59,704 nucleotides of DNA from Paracraurococcus ruber (GTDB lineage Bacteria; Pseudomonadota; Alphaproteobacteria; Acetobacterales; Acetobacteraceae). Where the stretch lies: NCBI RefSeq assembly GCF_004353985.1, contig NZ_SMOA01000011.1, positions 1-59,704 on the forward strand. Reading direction: 5' to 3'. Within the stretch, counting starts at the first letter, position 1. Each line of letters starts with the position of its first letter. The position numbers and the translations under genes are program-made. Shown here piece by piece: positions 24,817 through 34,103 of this stretch. The notes beneath the pieces were generated by a model. That model worked only from the letters and a program-made list of their open reading frames with translations, ran no database searches and was not told the DNA's origin.

Positions 24817-25512
24817 CGGCGCGAACCGCCCCCACGCCCTGCCGCCAGCAGCGGCGCCGGGGCGGCCAGCAGGTCCGCGGCTTGGCGCCTGGATCGGCGC
24901 GAGGCCGCGCCGGCGGCGCTGCGCGTCGCAGATCGTGCGGGCCCTGGTCCCGCCGCCGCGGCCCAAGCGTCCGGGAGCATGCGAGGCCGCGCCCCTTTGG
25001 CCCCGGGTGCCTTGTGGCGTGCCCGCGCCGCGGCGCCGTCGAAAGCCGCCTCGCCGGGCGCCGGCTGCCTGATGTGCCGGCAAGGCGATGCTGCCGACAC
25101 GGTGTTGCCTCGCCGCCTGGACCGCCCGGGGCGGCGGGTCGGCCAGGTTGCCATGCCTTCGGCAGAGGGCGGGTGTGCCGTCGCCCGAAACCCTGCGGGG
25201 ACGGCAGCCGGAGCGCGCCGAAGCCATCCGCGGATTGGCCAGGAGGAAACGGCGTGTCGCGACCCGGCCCGCAGGGCGGCCCATGCGGCCGATGCCCGGA
25301 ACCGGCTGGAACCGCGGCGCGTCCGGCGGCGGGGGCTTCTGCCCGACGAGTGCCAGCCACATCAGCCCGGGCAGCCGGGCATGGCATCCGGCCCGCATCC
25401 GGGTCACGAACGCCGGTGCCATCGGCAGGTCCGGGGCGAAATCGGTCGAACCGGGATATGGTCGAATGACCGTGGCGATGCCATCGGAACGGCCACAGCA
25501 GGAGAATGCAGC
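24817..25512. other. Intergenic region, no gene seen
   Basis: About 700 bp between repeat R2 copy A and the next cupin gene. Long open frames exist on both strands, as expected at this GC content, but none has a recognisable motif or a convincing start. The ribosome site AGGAGAA for the next gene lies at the right end. It could hold an untranslated RNA or decayed sequence; nothing supports either. Confidence 0.5.
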
Positions 25513-25938
25513 ATGGATGACGTCGTGATCCGCACCGCCGCGAGCCGCGCGACCAAGACAGCGCCAGCGGCCAATTTCACCGGCACGGTCCTGCAGGATG
25601 CGATGGCGACGCCGCTCGCGCCCTCCCGGACCAGCGCCACCCTGGTGACCTTCGCACCGGGCGCGCGCACGAACTGGCACACGCACCGGACGCGGCAGAT
25701 CCTGGTCGCCACGCAGGGCACCGGCATGGTCGAAGTGCGCGGCAAGCCGCCGCACGTCATGCGTGCCGGCGATGTCGTCGAGGTGCCGCCCGGCCTGGTG
25801 CACTGGCATGGCGCCGTGGCCGGGCACCTCTTCGCGCATATCTCCTTCCTGGAGATCGAGGGGCCCGACAACAACACCTGGATGGAGCCCGTGGACGAGG
25901 CGCATTACCAGGCCGTGGCGATCGCGCCGGCGACCTGA
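25513..25938 (+). CDS. Cupin-domain protein, (R)-mandelonitrile lyase-like
   Basis: 141 residues with a strong SD (AGGAGAA) before ATG 25513. Cupin motif 1 is TNWHTHRTRQILVATQGTG, with two His and a Gln where many cupins have the third ligand; motif 2 is VPPGLVHWHGA. The WHTH...Q arrangement occurs in small manganese cupins related to (R)-selective hydroxynitrile lyases and carboxymuconolactone-associated cupins. The gene is convergent with, and only 9 bp from, the sorbosone dehydrogenase homologue. Reaction not assignable. Confidence 0.82.
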   Translation: MDDVVIRTAASRATKTAPAANFTGTVLQDAMATPLAPSRTSATLVTFAPGARTNWHTHRTRQILVATQGTGMVEVRGKPPHVMRAGDVVEVPPGLVHWHGAVAGHLFAHISFLEIEGPDNNTWMEPVDEAHYQAVAIAPAT

Positions 25939-25947
25939 CCCGGGCGT

Positions 25948-27252
25948 TCAGCCCGCGCCGGTGACGCGCCAGATGACGTTGCCGACGTCATCCGCCATGA
26001 GCACCGCCCCGTCCGGCCCGATCGCCACGCCGACGGGGCGGCCATAGGATTCGCGCTCATCCGGCGCGAGGAACCCGGAAAGGATGTCGCGCGGCGCACC
26101 GGCGGGGCGGCCATGCGCGAAGGGCACGAACACCAGCTTGTAGCCGCTGAGCGTGCTGCGGTTCCAGGACCCATGCTGGCCGATCGCCATGCCGTCCGGG
26201 AAGCCCGGCAGCGTCTCCGCCGGAAGCCAGCACAGGCCGAGCGAGGCCGTGTGCCCGCCGAGCGCATAATCGGGCGTGATCGCGCGCGCGACCATCGCCG
26301 GGTCCTGCGGCACCCGGTCATCCACGGTCTGGCCCCAGTAGCAATAGGGCCAGCCATAGAAGCCGCCATCCTGCACCGAGGTCAGGTAGTCGGGCGGCGT
26401 CTCGTCGCCGAGGCCGTCGCGCTCGTTCACCACGGTCCAGAGCGCGCCGGTATTGGGCTCCCACGCCATGCCGACGGCATTGCGCAGGCCCCCGGCGAAG
26501 ATGCGGATGGCGCCCGTCGCCACGTCATATTCGTGGATCGCGGCGCGCCCTTCCTCGACCTCCATGCCCTGCTCGGCGATGTTGCTCAGCGAACCGACCC
26601 CGATATAGAGCTTGGAGCCGTCCGGGCTGCGCAGCAGGCTGCGGGTCCAGTGGCCGCCGGGCTTGAAGGTCGCCAGGGTCCGGGCCGGTGCGGTGATGCG
26701 CGTCGCCCCCGGCGTGTAGGGAAAGGCGACGAGGGCGTCGGTATTGCCGACATAGAAGGTGTCGCCGATCAGCGCCATGCCGAAGGGCTGGTTGAGATTG
26801 TCGAGGAAGGTCTCGCGGATTTCGGCCACGCCGTCGCGATCCGCGTCGCGCAGCAGGGTGATCCGGTTGGCGCTGACGCCCATCGCCGCGGCCCTGCGCA
26901 TGGTGCTGACCATGGCATAGTCGAAGAGCGAGCGCGGCGAGCGATCCATGCTCATCGCCTCGGCGACCAGCACGTCGCCATTCGGCAGCACCTCGATCCA
27001 GCGGGGATGGTCGAGGTCGGTGGCGAAGGCATTCACCCGGAGACCGGATGCCGCCACGGGGGCCTGGCCGGGCATCCAGCCGCGGGCCGTCGGCATCTTC
27101 AGCGTGGGAATGCTGCCCTGCGGGCGAGCCTTCGGGATGGATGGGGCATCGCCCCAGGCCGGGGCGGGACTGCCCTGCGTGACCTGCCGCGCGACGCGCG
27201 CGGTGCCACCGACCACGGCGACGAGCCGCGCGAAAGCCGTCGAAAAGCTCAC
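25948..27252 (-). CDS. Sorbosone dehydrogenase-family protein (PQQ-type beta-propeller, exported)
   Basis: 434 residues from GTG 27252 with GAGGGA six bases upstream; the longer upstream frame has no homology. The N-terminus FSTAFARLVAVVGGTARV is hydrophobic and probably an uncleaved anchor or signal. The body matches soluble aldose/sorbosone dehydrogenases: FATDLDHPRWIEVLPNGDVLVAE, NLNQPFGMALIGDTFYVGNTD, GGHWTRSLLRSPDGSKLYIGV, GGLRNAVGMAWEPNTGALW and YGWPYCYWG, which form the PQQ-binding propeller. Such enzymes oxidise sugars in the periplasm of acetic acid bacteria. PQQ synthesis genes are not in the window. Substrate unproven. Confidence 0.88.
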   Translation of the reverse strand: MSFSTAFARLVAVVGGTARVARQVTQGSPAPAWGDAPSIPKARPQGSIPTLKMPTARGWMPGQAPVAASGLRVNAFATDLDHPRWIEVLPNGDVLVAEAMSMDRSPRSLFDYAMVSTMRRAAAMGVSANRITLLRDADRDGVAEIRETFLDNLNQPFGMALIGDTFYVGNTDALVAFPYTPGATRITAPARTLATFKPGGHWTRSLLRSPDGSKLYIGVGSLSNIAEQGMEVEEGRAAIHEYDVATGAIRIFAGGLRNAVGMAWEPNTGALWTVVNERDGLGDETPPDYLTSVQDGGFYGWPYCYWGQTVDDRVPQDPAMVARAITPDYALGGHTASLGLCWLPAETLPGFPDGMAIGQHGSWNRSTLSGYKLVFVPFAHGRPAGAPRDILSGFLAPDERESYGRPVGVAIGPDGAVLMADDVGNVIWRVTGAG

Positions 27253-27671
27253 CCGGAATCCCTCATCTGCGTGGGCTGCGCCGCCAGGGCGGCAGGCCGT
27301 ATCTATCATCCTGAACGCCGACCTGTCCCGGCCGGCTCCCTCATGCACGCTTGCCGCAATCGGCCGTGGCGGGTCGGGACGGCGTCGCCCAGCCCGGCGC
27401 GATCGCATGCTCCCGAGCCAGCCGGCGGCGGATCCGGTCATTCCGCGGCAGCCATGGGCATGCGGCGGGTGGTTGCCGGTGGCGTCCCCCCTGCCTGCAG
27501 GCCGCGGCGGGTCGGCGGCTCCGGCGCACGGGCCCTGCGGCTCAACCCCCAGGCGGGATCCGAACCGCGATCGCGGGCGTCATCGCCAGGCCGGGGCGGG
27601 TGCCGGACCGATGCCCCGATGGTCGTCGTCACTGCAGGCGCCGCGCCGCCTGCCGATCCGCCACCCGGGGC
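27253..27671. other. Intergenic region upstream of the sorbosone dehydrogenase homologue, no gene seen
   Basis: 419 bp between the dehydrogenase start and the TetR stop. The first 20 bp include the dehydrogenase ribosome site. The remaining sequence has open frames without recognisable content, and no repeat or terminator was identified. Confidence 0.5.
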
Positions 27672-28283
27672 TCATGGGCCGGCCGTTGCCGCCGGGGTCA
27701 GCCCGGTCGCCAGCAGCCGTTCGGCCGCGGCCTCGAGGGCCGTCGCCGCCTCCTGGTTGCCGAGATAGGGCGCCGCGGTGAACGCCCCCTCCAGCAGCAG
27801 GAGGAGGACATCCCCGAGCCCCGCGGCGTCATCGGCGCCTGCCTCGGCGCAGAGGCGACGCAAGCGGTCACGGGTCGCGCGCTTCTCGGCATCCGCCACC
27901 TTCCGCGCGGGATGGTCGGGGTCGGGGAACTCGGCGATGGCGAGCCCCATCGGGCAGCCGCGGAAGCCGGGCTGGCGCAGCACATCGGCGGCGGCCCGCA
28001 CATAGGCGAGGGGCCGCTCGCGCGGCGGCACGCCCTCGGCCATGGCCGCGGCGTAGGTGCAGGCGGCGGATTCGCAATCCTCGCGCAGGATGGCTTCGAC
28101 GAGCGCGTCCTTCGACGGATAGGCGCGGTAGAGGCTCATCTTCGTCGTGCCGGCGACGCGGCAGACCTCCTCCACACCCGTGGCGCGGATGCCCTGGCGA
28201 TAGAACAGCTCCTTCGCGGCATCGCGCACCCGCTGTGCCGCCGGGCGCGCATCGCGGGCTGTGCGGGTGCTGGCCTCAGACAC
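27672..28283 (-). CDS. TetR/AcrR-family transcriptional regulator of the RND pump
   Basis: 203 residues from GTG 28283 with GGAGG seven bases upstream. The N-terminal helix-turn-helix is RVRDAAKELFYRQGIRATGVEEVCRVAGTTKMSLYRAYPSKDALV (residues about 17-61, first 20 quoted elsewhere as RVRDAAKELFYRQG). The C-terminal ligand domain contains QPGFRGCPMGLAIAEFPDPDHP, common in TetR proteins of the AcrR_C subgroup. It is divergent from the RND adaptor gene across a 124-bp gap containing a perfect 20-bp inverted repeat, the likely operator for both genes. It would act as a repressor relieved by a toxic ligand. Confidence 0.9.
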   Translation of the reverse strand: MSEASTRTARDARPAAQRVRDAAKELFYRQGIRATGVEEVCRVAGTTKMSLYRAYPSKDALVEAILREDCESAACTYAAAMAEGVPPRERPLAYVRAAADVLRQPGFRGCPMGLAIAEFPDPDHPARKVADAEKRATRDRLRRLCAEAGADDAAGLGDVLLLLLEGAFTAAPYLGNQEAATALEAAAERLLATGLTPAATAGP

Positions 28284-28340
28284 GGTTCTGCCTCCTGCCT
28301 GCCGGTCAGATCGCGGGATTGCGACCGAGGGCGACCTTGC

Positions 28341-28389
28341 GATGATACCGACCGGTTCGTATCCATAGGACGAACCGGTCGGTATCATC
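28341..28389. promoter_or_regulatory. TetR operator: 20-bp perfect inverted repeat with 9-bp spacer
   Basis: Arms GATGATACCGACCGGTTCGT (28341-28360) and ACGAACCGGTCGGTATCATC (28370-28389) are exact reverse complements. Each arm is itself a partial dyad centred on ACCGGT; in the left arm ATAC-CG-ACCGGT-TC-GTAT spans 28345-28362. This is the layout expected for two TetR dimers side by side. It lies between the TetR gene and the adaptor gene, 18 bp upstream of the adaptor ATG. Confidence 0.88.
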
Positions 28390-28407
28390 CGGCCCCGGAG
28401 ATTGGCG

Positions 28408-29562
28408 ATGTCCCCCTCCCTGCGCAAGTCCCTGGCGCCCCTGGCAATCGCGCTCGCCCTGCCCGCCCTCCCGCTCTCCGCCCAGACCCCTCCCGCCCCG
28501 CCGGCCGTGACCGTCGCGCAGCCGCTGCAGCGGACGGTGACCGAATGGGACGAGCATGTCGCCCGGCTGGAGCCCTTCGCCCGGGTGGAACTGCGCCCGC
28601 GCGTTTCCGGCCAGGTGGACCAAGTGAATTTCCGCGACGGCCAGCTGGTGCGCGCCGGCGACCTCCTCTTCACCATCGACCGCCGGCCCTTCGAGATCGC
28701 GGTGGACGCCGCGAGGGCCGAGGTCGCCAGGGCCCAGGCGAAGCTCGACCTGGCGGGGCAGGAGATCGACCGCACCATCCCGCTGGTGCGCGACCGCTTC
28801 GCGCCGCAGGCGCAGCTCGACACGCGCCGCGCCGCGCAGCGCGATGCCGAGGCGGCGCTGGCCGCCGCCCGCGCCCAGCTCCGCAATGCCGAGCTGGAGC
28901 TGACCTGGACCGAGGTGCGCGCCCCCAATGCCGGCCGCGTCTCCGACCGCCGGGTGGATGCCGGCAACCTGGTGCAGACCGGCACGACGCTGCTGACCAC
29001 CATCCTCACCCTCGACCCGGTCTATGCCAGTTTCGACATGAGCGAGGCGGACTACCTCCGCCTCGCCCGGCAGACCCGCAGCGGCGCCCGCGCCTCGGAC
29101 CGCGAGCCGGGGCGGACACCGGTGCAGCTGCGCCTCGCCGACGAGCAGGGCTTCGAGCATGGCGGGCGGCTCGACTTCCTCGACACCGCGCTCGACCAGC
29201 GCTCCGGCACCGTCCGCGCGCGGGCCGTGCTGCCCAACCCGGACCTGTTCCTGATGCCCGGCACCTTCGCCCGGCTGCGGCTCTGGGCCGGGGAGGGCGA
29301 GGGGCTGCTGGTGCCGGACGCCGCCATCGCCGCCGACCAGGCATCCCGCATGGTGCTGACCGTCGCCGCGGACGGGACCGTGGTGCCCAAGCCGGTGGTG
29401 CTCGGCCCCGTCGTGGACGGGCTGCGCCTGGTGCGCAGCGGCCTGTCGCCGGAGGACCGGGTGGTGATCGCCGGGCTGCACCGCGCCCGCCCCGGCAGCC
29501 GGGTGACGGCCGAGGAGGGGCCGGTCCGCCCCACCGCGGCGCAGGTCGCCGCGAACCGCTGA
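28408..29562 (+). CDS. RND efflux periplasmic adaptor subunit (MexA/AcrA family)
   Basis: 384 residues from ATG 28408. The signal peptide (SLAPLAIALALPALPLSA) ends near AQT. Family features: beta-barrel/lipoyl half-motif ELRPRVSGQVDQVNFRDGQLV, helical hairpin about residues 95-165, second lipoyl half ELTWTEVRAPNAGRVSDRRV, and the membrane-proximal end GLSPEDRVVIAGLHR. There is no lipobox, so it is probably soluble or loosely anchored. It is followed 25 bp later by the inner-membrane pump. Expression is probably controlled by the divergent TetR protein. Confidence 0.93.
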   Translation: MSPSLRKSLAPLAIALALPALPLSAQTPPAPPAVTVAQPLQRTVTEWDEHVARLEPFARVELRPRVSGQVDQVNFRDGQLVRAGDLLFTIDRRPFEIAVDAARAEVARAQAKLDLAGQEIDRTIPLVRDRFAPQAQLDTRRAAQRDAEAALAAARAQLRNAELELTWTEVRAPNAGRVSDRRVDAGNLVQTGTTLLTTILTLDPVYASFDMSEADYLRLARQTRSGARASDREPGRTPVQLRLADEQGFEHGGRLDFLDTALDQRSGTVRARAVLPNPDLFLMPGTFARLRLWAGEGEGLLVPDAAIAADQASRMVLTVAADGTVVPKPVVLGPVVDGLRLVRSGLSPEDRVVIAGLHRARPGSRVTAEEGPVRPTAAQVAANR

Positions 29563-29587
29563 CCCCGTCGCGCCAGGAGCCCGCGCC

Positions 29588-32500
29588 ATGCGCCTCGCCC
29601 GCTTCTTCATCGCCCGGCCGGTTTTCGCGGCGGTGATCTCCATCGCCATCACCCTCGTCGGTGCCATCGCCGGCTTCGGCCTGCCGATCAGCGAATACCC
29701 CGAGATCGCGCCGCCGACCGTGACGGTGACGGCGACCTATCCCGGCGCCTCGGCCCAGGTGATCTCCGAGACGGTGGCGACGCCGATCGAGCAGGAGATC
29801 AACGGCGTCGACAACATGCTCTACCTCTCCTCCCAGGCGACCGGCGATGGCAGGCTGACCATCACCGTGGTGTTCCGCCAGGGCACCGACGTGGACAGCG
29901 CGCAGGTGCTGGTGCAGAACCGCGTCGCGGTCGCCCAGCCCCGCCTGCCGGAGGAGGTGCAGCGCCTCGGCCTCGTCGTGCGCAAGGCCTCGCCCGACCT
30001 GCTGATGGTCGTGCACATGATCTCGCCCGACGGGACGCGCGACCAGCAATACATCTCCAACTACGCGACCATCAACGTGAAGGACCGGCTGGCGCGGCTG
30101 GACGGCGTCGGCGACGTGCAGGTCTTCGGCGCCCGCGACTATGCCATGCGCGTCTGGCTGGACCCGGCGCGCGTGGCGGCGCGCGGCATGACGCCGGGCG
30201 AGGTGCTGGCGGCGCTTCGCCGCGCCAACCTGCAGGTGGCCGCCGGCGGGCTGAACCAGCCGCCGACCGGCGCCGGCGGGGCGCAGGCCTTCCAAGTGAA
30301 CATCGAGGCGCTGGGCCGGCTGGTCTCGCCCGAGCAGTTCAGCGAGATCGTCGTAGCGACCGGGGAGGGCGGCGCGCCGGTCCGGCTGCGCGACATCGCC
30401 CGCGTCGAGCTGGGCAGCCAGGACTACACGGTGAACGCCTACCTGAACAACCAGGCGGCAACGGCGAACGTCATCTACCAGCGCCCCGGATCGAACGCGC
30501 TGGCCACCGCCGCCGCGGTGCGCGCGACCATGGCGGAGCTTTCGAAATCCTTCCCCGCCGGGCTGAGCTACAGCGTGGTCTACGACCCCACGCGCTTCAT
30601 CGCCCAGTCGATGGAGGCGGTGGCCCACACCTTCGCCGAGGCGGTGCTGCTGGTGGTGCTGGTGGTGATCCTGTTCCTGCAGTCCTGGCGCGCCGCCATC
30701 ATCCCGCTGCTGGCCATCCCGGTCTCCATCATCGGCACCTTCGCCGCCATGGCGGCGCTCGGCCTCACGCTCAACACGCTGTCGATGTTCGGCCTGATCC
30801 TCGCCATCGGCATCGTGGTGGACGATGCCATCGTGGTGGTGGAGAATGTCGAGCGGCACCTGGCCGAGGGCATGGCCCCGCGCGCGGCGGCCGAGCGCAC
30901 CATGGACGAGGTCGGCTTCGCGCTGATCGCCATCGCCCTCGTGCTCTGCGCCGTCTTCGTCCCCACCGCCTTCATCGCCGGCCTGACCGGCGCCTTCTAC
31001 AGGCAGTTCGCGGCGACCATCGCGGTCGCGACGCTGCTCTCGGCGCTGGTTTCGCTCACCCTCTCGCCAGCGCTGGCGGCGCTGCTGCTGCGACCGCATG
31101 CGCAGGCCGCAGCGCAGGGCCGGCTGGCCTGGCTCCGGGCGCCCTTCGGCCTGTTCGCCCGCGGCTTCAACCGGGTGTTCGATGCGCTGTCGCTCGGCTA
31201 CGGGGCGCTGACGCGGCGCCTGGTGCGGCTGGCAGCCCTGCTGCTGCTGCTCTATGCCGGGCTGCTGGGGCTGACCGGCCATACGGTGCGGGGCACGCCG
31301 ACCGGCCTGATCCCGCCGCTCGACCGCGGCTACCTGATCGCCGCCTTCCAGCTGCCGCCCGGCGCCGCCCTGGCGCGGACCGATGCGGTGATCCGCCGCG
31401 CGTCGGACGCGGTGCTGCAGGTGCCGGGCGTGCGGGACGCCGTGGCCTTCACCGGCTTCGACGGCGCCACCTTCACCAACGCGCCGAATACCGGCGTCAT
31501 CTTCCTCGGCCTGCAGCCCTTCGAGGAGCGGCAGAAGGCCGGCATCGCCTATGCCGGCATCATCGCCGCGGTGCAGGCAAGGCTGGCGGAGGAGCGCGAG
31601 GCGCTGGCGCTGGTCATCCCGCCGCCCTCGGTCCCCGGCATCGGCACCGGCGGCGGCTTCAAGCTCTATGTCCAGGACCGCAGCGGCCGCGGCGCGCGGG
31701 AGCTGGAGCGGGTGACGGGGGAGGTGGTGGCGGCGGCGAACGGCCTGCCCGAGATCGCCATGGCCTTCACCCTGTTCAACACCGCGACGCCGGTGTTGCG
31801 GACCGAGGTGGACCGCAGCAAGGCGGAAATGCTCGGCGTGCCGCTGGCCCGTGTCTCGGAGGCGCTGTCGGTCTATCTCGGCTCCATCTTCGTCAACGAC
31901 TTCAACATCCTCGGCCGGACCTACCGGGTGACGGCCCAGGCCGAGGAAGCCCAGCGCCTGACGCCGCGCGACGTGGCGCTGCTGCGCACCAGGAACGAGG
32001 CCGGCGAGATGGTGCCGATCGGCGCGCTGGCCAGCTTCCGCGACGACACCGGGCCCTATCGCGTGCCGCGCTACAACCTCTATCCGGCGGCGGAGATCCA
32101 GGGTGCGCCGAAGCCGGGCGTGTCCACCGGCCAGGCGATCGCCGCCATGCAGGCGCTGCTGGCCGAGCGCCTGCCCGAGGGCTTCGGCTATGAATGGACC
32201 GAGATCGCGCTGCAGGAAACGACGCAGGGCGACACCGCACCGATCGCCTTCGGCCTGGCGGTCGTCTTCGTCTTCCTGCTGCTGGCGGCGCTGTACGAAA
32301 GCTGGCTGCTGCCGCTGGCCGTGGTGCTGATCGCGCCCATGTCGGTGCTGGCGGCGCTGGCCGGGGTGCTGTGGCGCGGGCTCGACAACAACGTGCTGGT
32401 GCAGGTCGGGCTGGTGGTGCTGGTCGGGCTGGCGGCGAAGAACGCGATCCTGATCGTGGAATTCGCCCGCACCGCGGAGGCCGAGGGCATGACACGCTGG

Positions 32501-32809
32501 CAGGCGGCGGAGGCGGCGGCGCGCACCCGGCTGCGGCCGATCCTGATGACCTCGCTCGCCTTCATCCTCGGCGTGCTGCCGCTGGCCGTCGCCACGGGGG
32601 CGGGCGCGGAGATGCGCCAGAGCCTGGGCACCGCGGTCTTCGCCGGCATGCTGGGCGTGACGGCCTTCGGCCTGCTGTTCACCCCGGTCTTCTATGTGGT
32701 CGCGCGCGCCATGGCGCGCCGGCCGCATGCCACCGCGGATGATGGCGCCCACCTGCCGGGGAAATCCGTGGTCTCGCACGCCGATGTCGGCCAGCCGCCG
32801 CGGGCCTGA
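29588..32809 (+). CDS. RND multidrug efflux permease (AcrB/MexB, HAE-1 family)
   Basis: 1073 residues, full length for an HAE-1 pump, with AGGAGCCC before ATG 29588. It begins MRLARFFIARPVFAAVISI, has two large periplasmic loops after TM1 and TM7, and carries the proton-relay pair Asp412-Asp413 in GIVVDDAIVVVENVER and the relay Lys in GLAAKNAILIVEFAR. It exchanges protons for drugs or solvents and works with the adaptor upstream and an outer-membrane channel. No OprM/TolC-type gene follows, so the channel is recruited from elsewhere. The C-terminal tail after ARRPHATADDGA is hydrophilic. Confidence 0.95.
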   Translation: MRLARFFIARPVFAAVISIAITLVGAIAGFGLPISEYPEIAPPTVTVTATYPGASAQVISETVATPIEQEINGVDNMLYLSSQATGDGRLTITVVFRQGTDVDSAQVLVQNRVAVAQPRLPEEVQRLGLVVRKASPDLLMVVHMISPDGTRDQQYISNYATINVKDRLARLDGVGDVQVFGARDYAMRVWLDPARVAARGMTPGEVLAALRRANLQVAAGGLNQPPTGAGGAQAFQVNIEALGRLVSPEQFSEIVVATGEGGAPVRLRDIARVELGSQDYTVNAYLNNQAATANVIYQRPGSNALATAAAVRATMAELSKSFPAGLSYSVVYDPTRFIAQSMEAVAHTFAEAVLLVVLVVILFLQSWRAAIIPLLAIPVSIIGTFAAMAALGLTLNTLSMFGLILAIGIVVDDAIVVVENVERHLAEGMAPRAAAERTMDEVGFALIAIALVLCAVFVPTAFIAGLTGAFYRQFAATIAVATLLSALVSLTLSPALAALLLRPHAQAAAQGRLAWLRAPFGLFARGFNRVFDALSLGYGALTRRLVRLAALLLLLYAGLLGLTGHTVRGTPTGLIPPLDRGYLIAAFQLPPGAALARTDAVIRRASDAVLQVPGVRDAVAFTGFDGATFTNAPNTGVIFLGLQPFEERQKAGIAYAGIIAAVQARLAEEREALALVIPPPSVPGIGTGGGFKLYVQDRSGRGARELERVTGEVVAAANGLPEIAMAFTLFNTATPVLRTEVDRSKAEMLGVPLARVSEALSVYLGSIFVNDFNILGRTYRVTAQAEEAQRLTPRDVALLRTRNEAGEMVPIGALASFRDDTGPYRVPRYNLYPAAEIQGAPKPGVSTGQAIAAMQALLAERLPEGFGYEWTEIALQETTQGDTAPIAFGLAVVFVFLLLAALYESWLLPLAVVLIAPMSVLAALAGVLWRGLDNNVLVQVGLVVLVGLAAKNAILIVEFARTAEAEGMTRWQAAEAAARTRLRPILMTSLAFILGVLPLAVATGAGAEMRQSLGTAVFAGMLGVTAFGLLFTPVFYVVARAMARRPHATADDGAHLPGKSVVSHADVGQPPRA

Positions 32810-33166
32810 TGGTGCGGAGGGGGGTGTCGCCGGCGCCCCCCCGTGCCCGCGGCAAGGGCCTCGACGCGTGCAGCGGCAGGCCCCGGGACCGGACCCGGCA
32901 TACCTCCGGCGTCGTTCGCCGGCCATGCAGGGCGATCGATGCACCCAGCCCCAGGTCGCGGCGCGCCTGACCAGGGGGAGGCGCCGAAGGCCGGCGCGAA
33001 CCCGTTTCTCCGATGGCAGCCGCGCGTGAGTCGCAGGCGCGGCCTGTCGCATTGAGGCACCCGCGCCAACACCCGGCATCCCCGCGCGGGATATCAGCCC
33101 GGCATTGGAAATCCAGGGACGAGGGTTGCTCCGCGTCGAGCGGGGACGACCCTCCGGGATGGCAGA
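32810..33166. other. Intergenic region, no gene seen
   Basis: 357 bp after the RND pump. The first 60 bp are G/C runs that can fold but have no T-run. The stretch CGAGGGTTGCTCCGCGTCGAGCGGGGACGACCCTCC (given only as positions about 33120-33155) has GAGGGT/ACCCTC ends and could form a hairpin before the receiver gene. Confidence 0.4.
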
Positions 33167-33628
33167 ATGATTGGCGACGCGCAGCCATTGGCCTTGATCG
33201 TGGAGGACGACGCCGTGCTCGCCCTCATGGTGGAAGACCTTCTCGCGGCGGAGGGCTTCGACACGCTGATGGCGGCGAACGCCGCCGATGCCGCGTCCAG
33301 GGTCGCCAAGGCCGGCCCGCTCGGGGTGGCGGTGATCAATCTGGAGCTGTCCGGCGTGCTTGCCGGCCAGGGCATCATCGCGGAATTGCGCAGGCACACG
33401 CCGCGCCTGCCGGTGGTGGTGATCACCGGCTACAACAAGCGGGCGCCGCAAGGGAATCTGCGCGGGCTGGGCTGGCCGACGATCCGGCTTGCCAAGCCCG
33501 AAGGCTACCATGAGCTTGCGGCCGCGGTCTGGGACGTGATCGACCAGGCCCGTACGGGCACGAGGCCGCTCGACATGCTCCGGCGCGCGGATGACCGGCC
33601 CCGTCGCGTGGCCCGGGTCCATCCCTAG
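33167..33628 (+). CDS. Single-domain response-regulator-like protein lacking the phosphoacceptor Asp (pseudo-receiver)
   Basis: 153 residues: one receiver fold plus a basic tail of about 25 residues and no output domain. The acidic pocket (VEDDA, Asp14-Asp15), the Thr87 in VVITGY and the Lys110 in LAKPEG are kept, but the residue that should be the phosphorylated Asp is Asn58 in GVAVINLELSG. Phosphorylation is therefore unlikely; it may bind partners in a fixed state. No kinase is adjacent. The start ATG 33167 lacks a strong SD. It sits next to decayed genes, so loss of Asp may also be early decay. Confidence 0.8.
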   Translation: MIGDAQPLALIVEDDAVLALMVEDLLAAEGFDTLMAANAADAASRVAKAGPLGVAVINLELSGVLAGQGIIAELRRHTPRLPVVVITGYNKRAPQGNLRGLGWPTIRLAKPEGYHELAAAVWDVIDQARTGTRPLDMLRRADDRPRRVARVHP

Positions 33629-34103
33629 CGGGTGGTCGCCGTCGTGCCTGCCGCGGCACCACCTGGCCGCCGGCATCCCGATCATGCCTGCATCGGGCGC
33701 AGGATGGCCCGGCGACGAGCATGGCCGCATCCGGCTGCGGCGCTGGCGCCACCTCTCGATCGGTACCTTGGCGTGCTGCCGCGGGCTGCGCCCCGCCCGT
33801 CCGCCGGATCATCCCTTCGCGGGTCGGCGTCCGGATCGCGTTCGGCCGCCGCTTGCCCTGCCGATCGCACGCCTTCCGTCCGTCCGCCTGGGCCAGCCAC
33901 CGGCTGCCGAGCTTGGCCCACTCGCGGCAGCGCATCGGCCGCGTCACCCCGATCGGCCGCGCCGCCGTCCCGCGCTGGTCCATCGGGCCGTCAAGCTGCC
34001 GCGGCGCGGCAATGATCGTCCCCGGCCGCGCGGCTTGCCCCCTGCGTACCCGCTTCCCAGCGCAGGCACTGGACCGCGCTTCCGCTGGGCCAGGCATGCC
34101 GGG
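33629..34103. other. Region without a recognisable gene, next to decayed genes
   Basis: 475 bp between the pseudo-receiver stop and the MFS remnant. Open frames cover it on both strands, but none reads as a known protein, and it may be further remains of the same lost locus. No repeat or RNA gene recognised. Confidence 0.45.

Noticed and set aside
24817-25512. Hidden protein gene in the 700-bp gap
   Set aside because: Several open frames exist but none has a plausible start with a ribosome site or any recognisable motif.
29006-33730. 1574-codon open frame on the minus strand opposite the RND pump
   Set aside because: It is Arg/His/Gly/Gln-rich and mirrors the pump gene; high GC removes stops. 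The plus-strand RND protein is full length and unmistakable.
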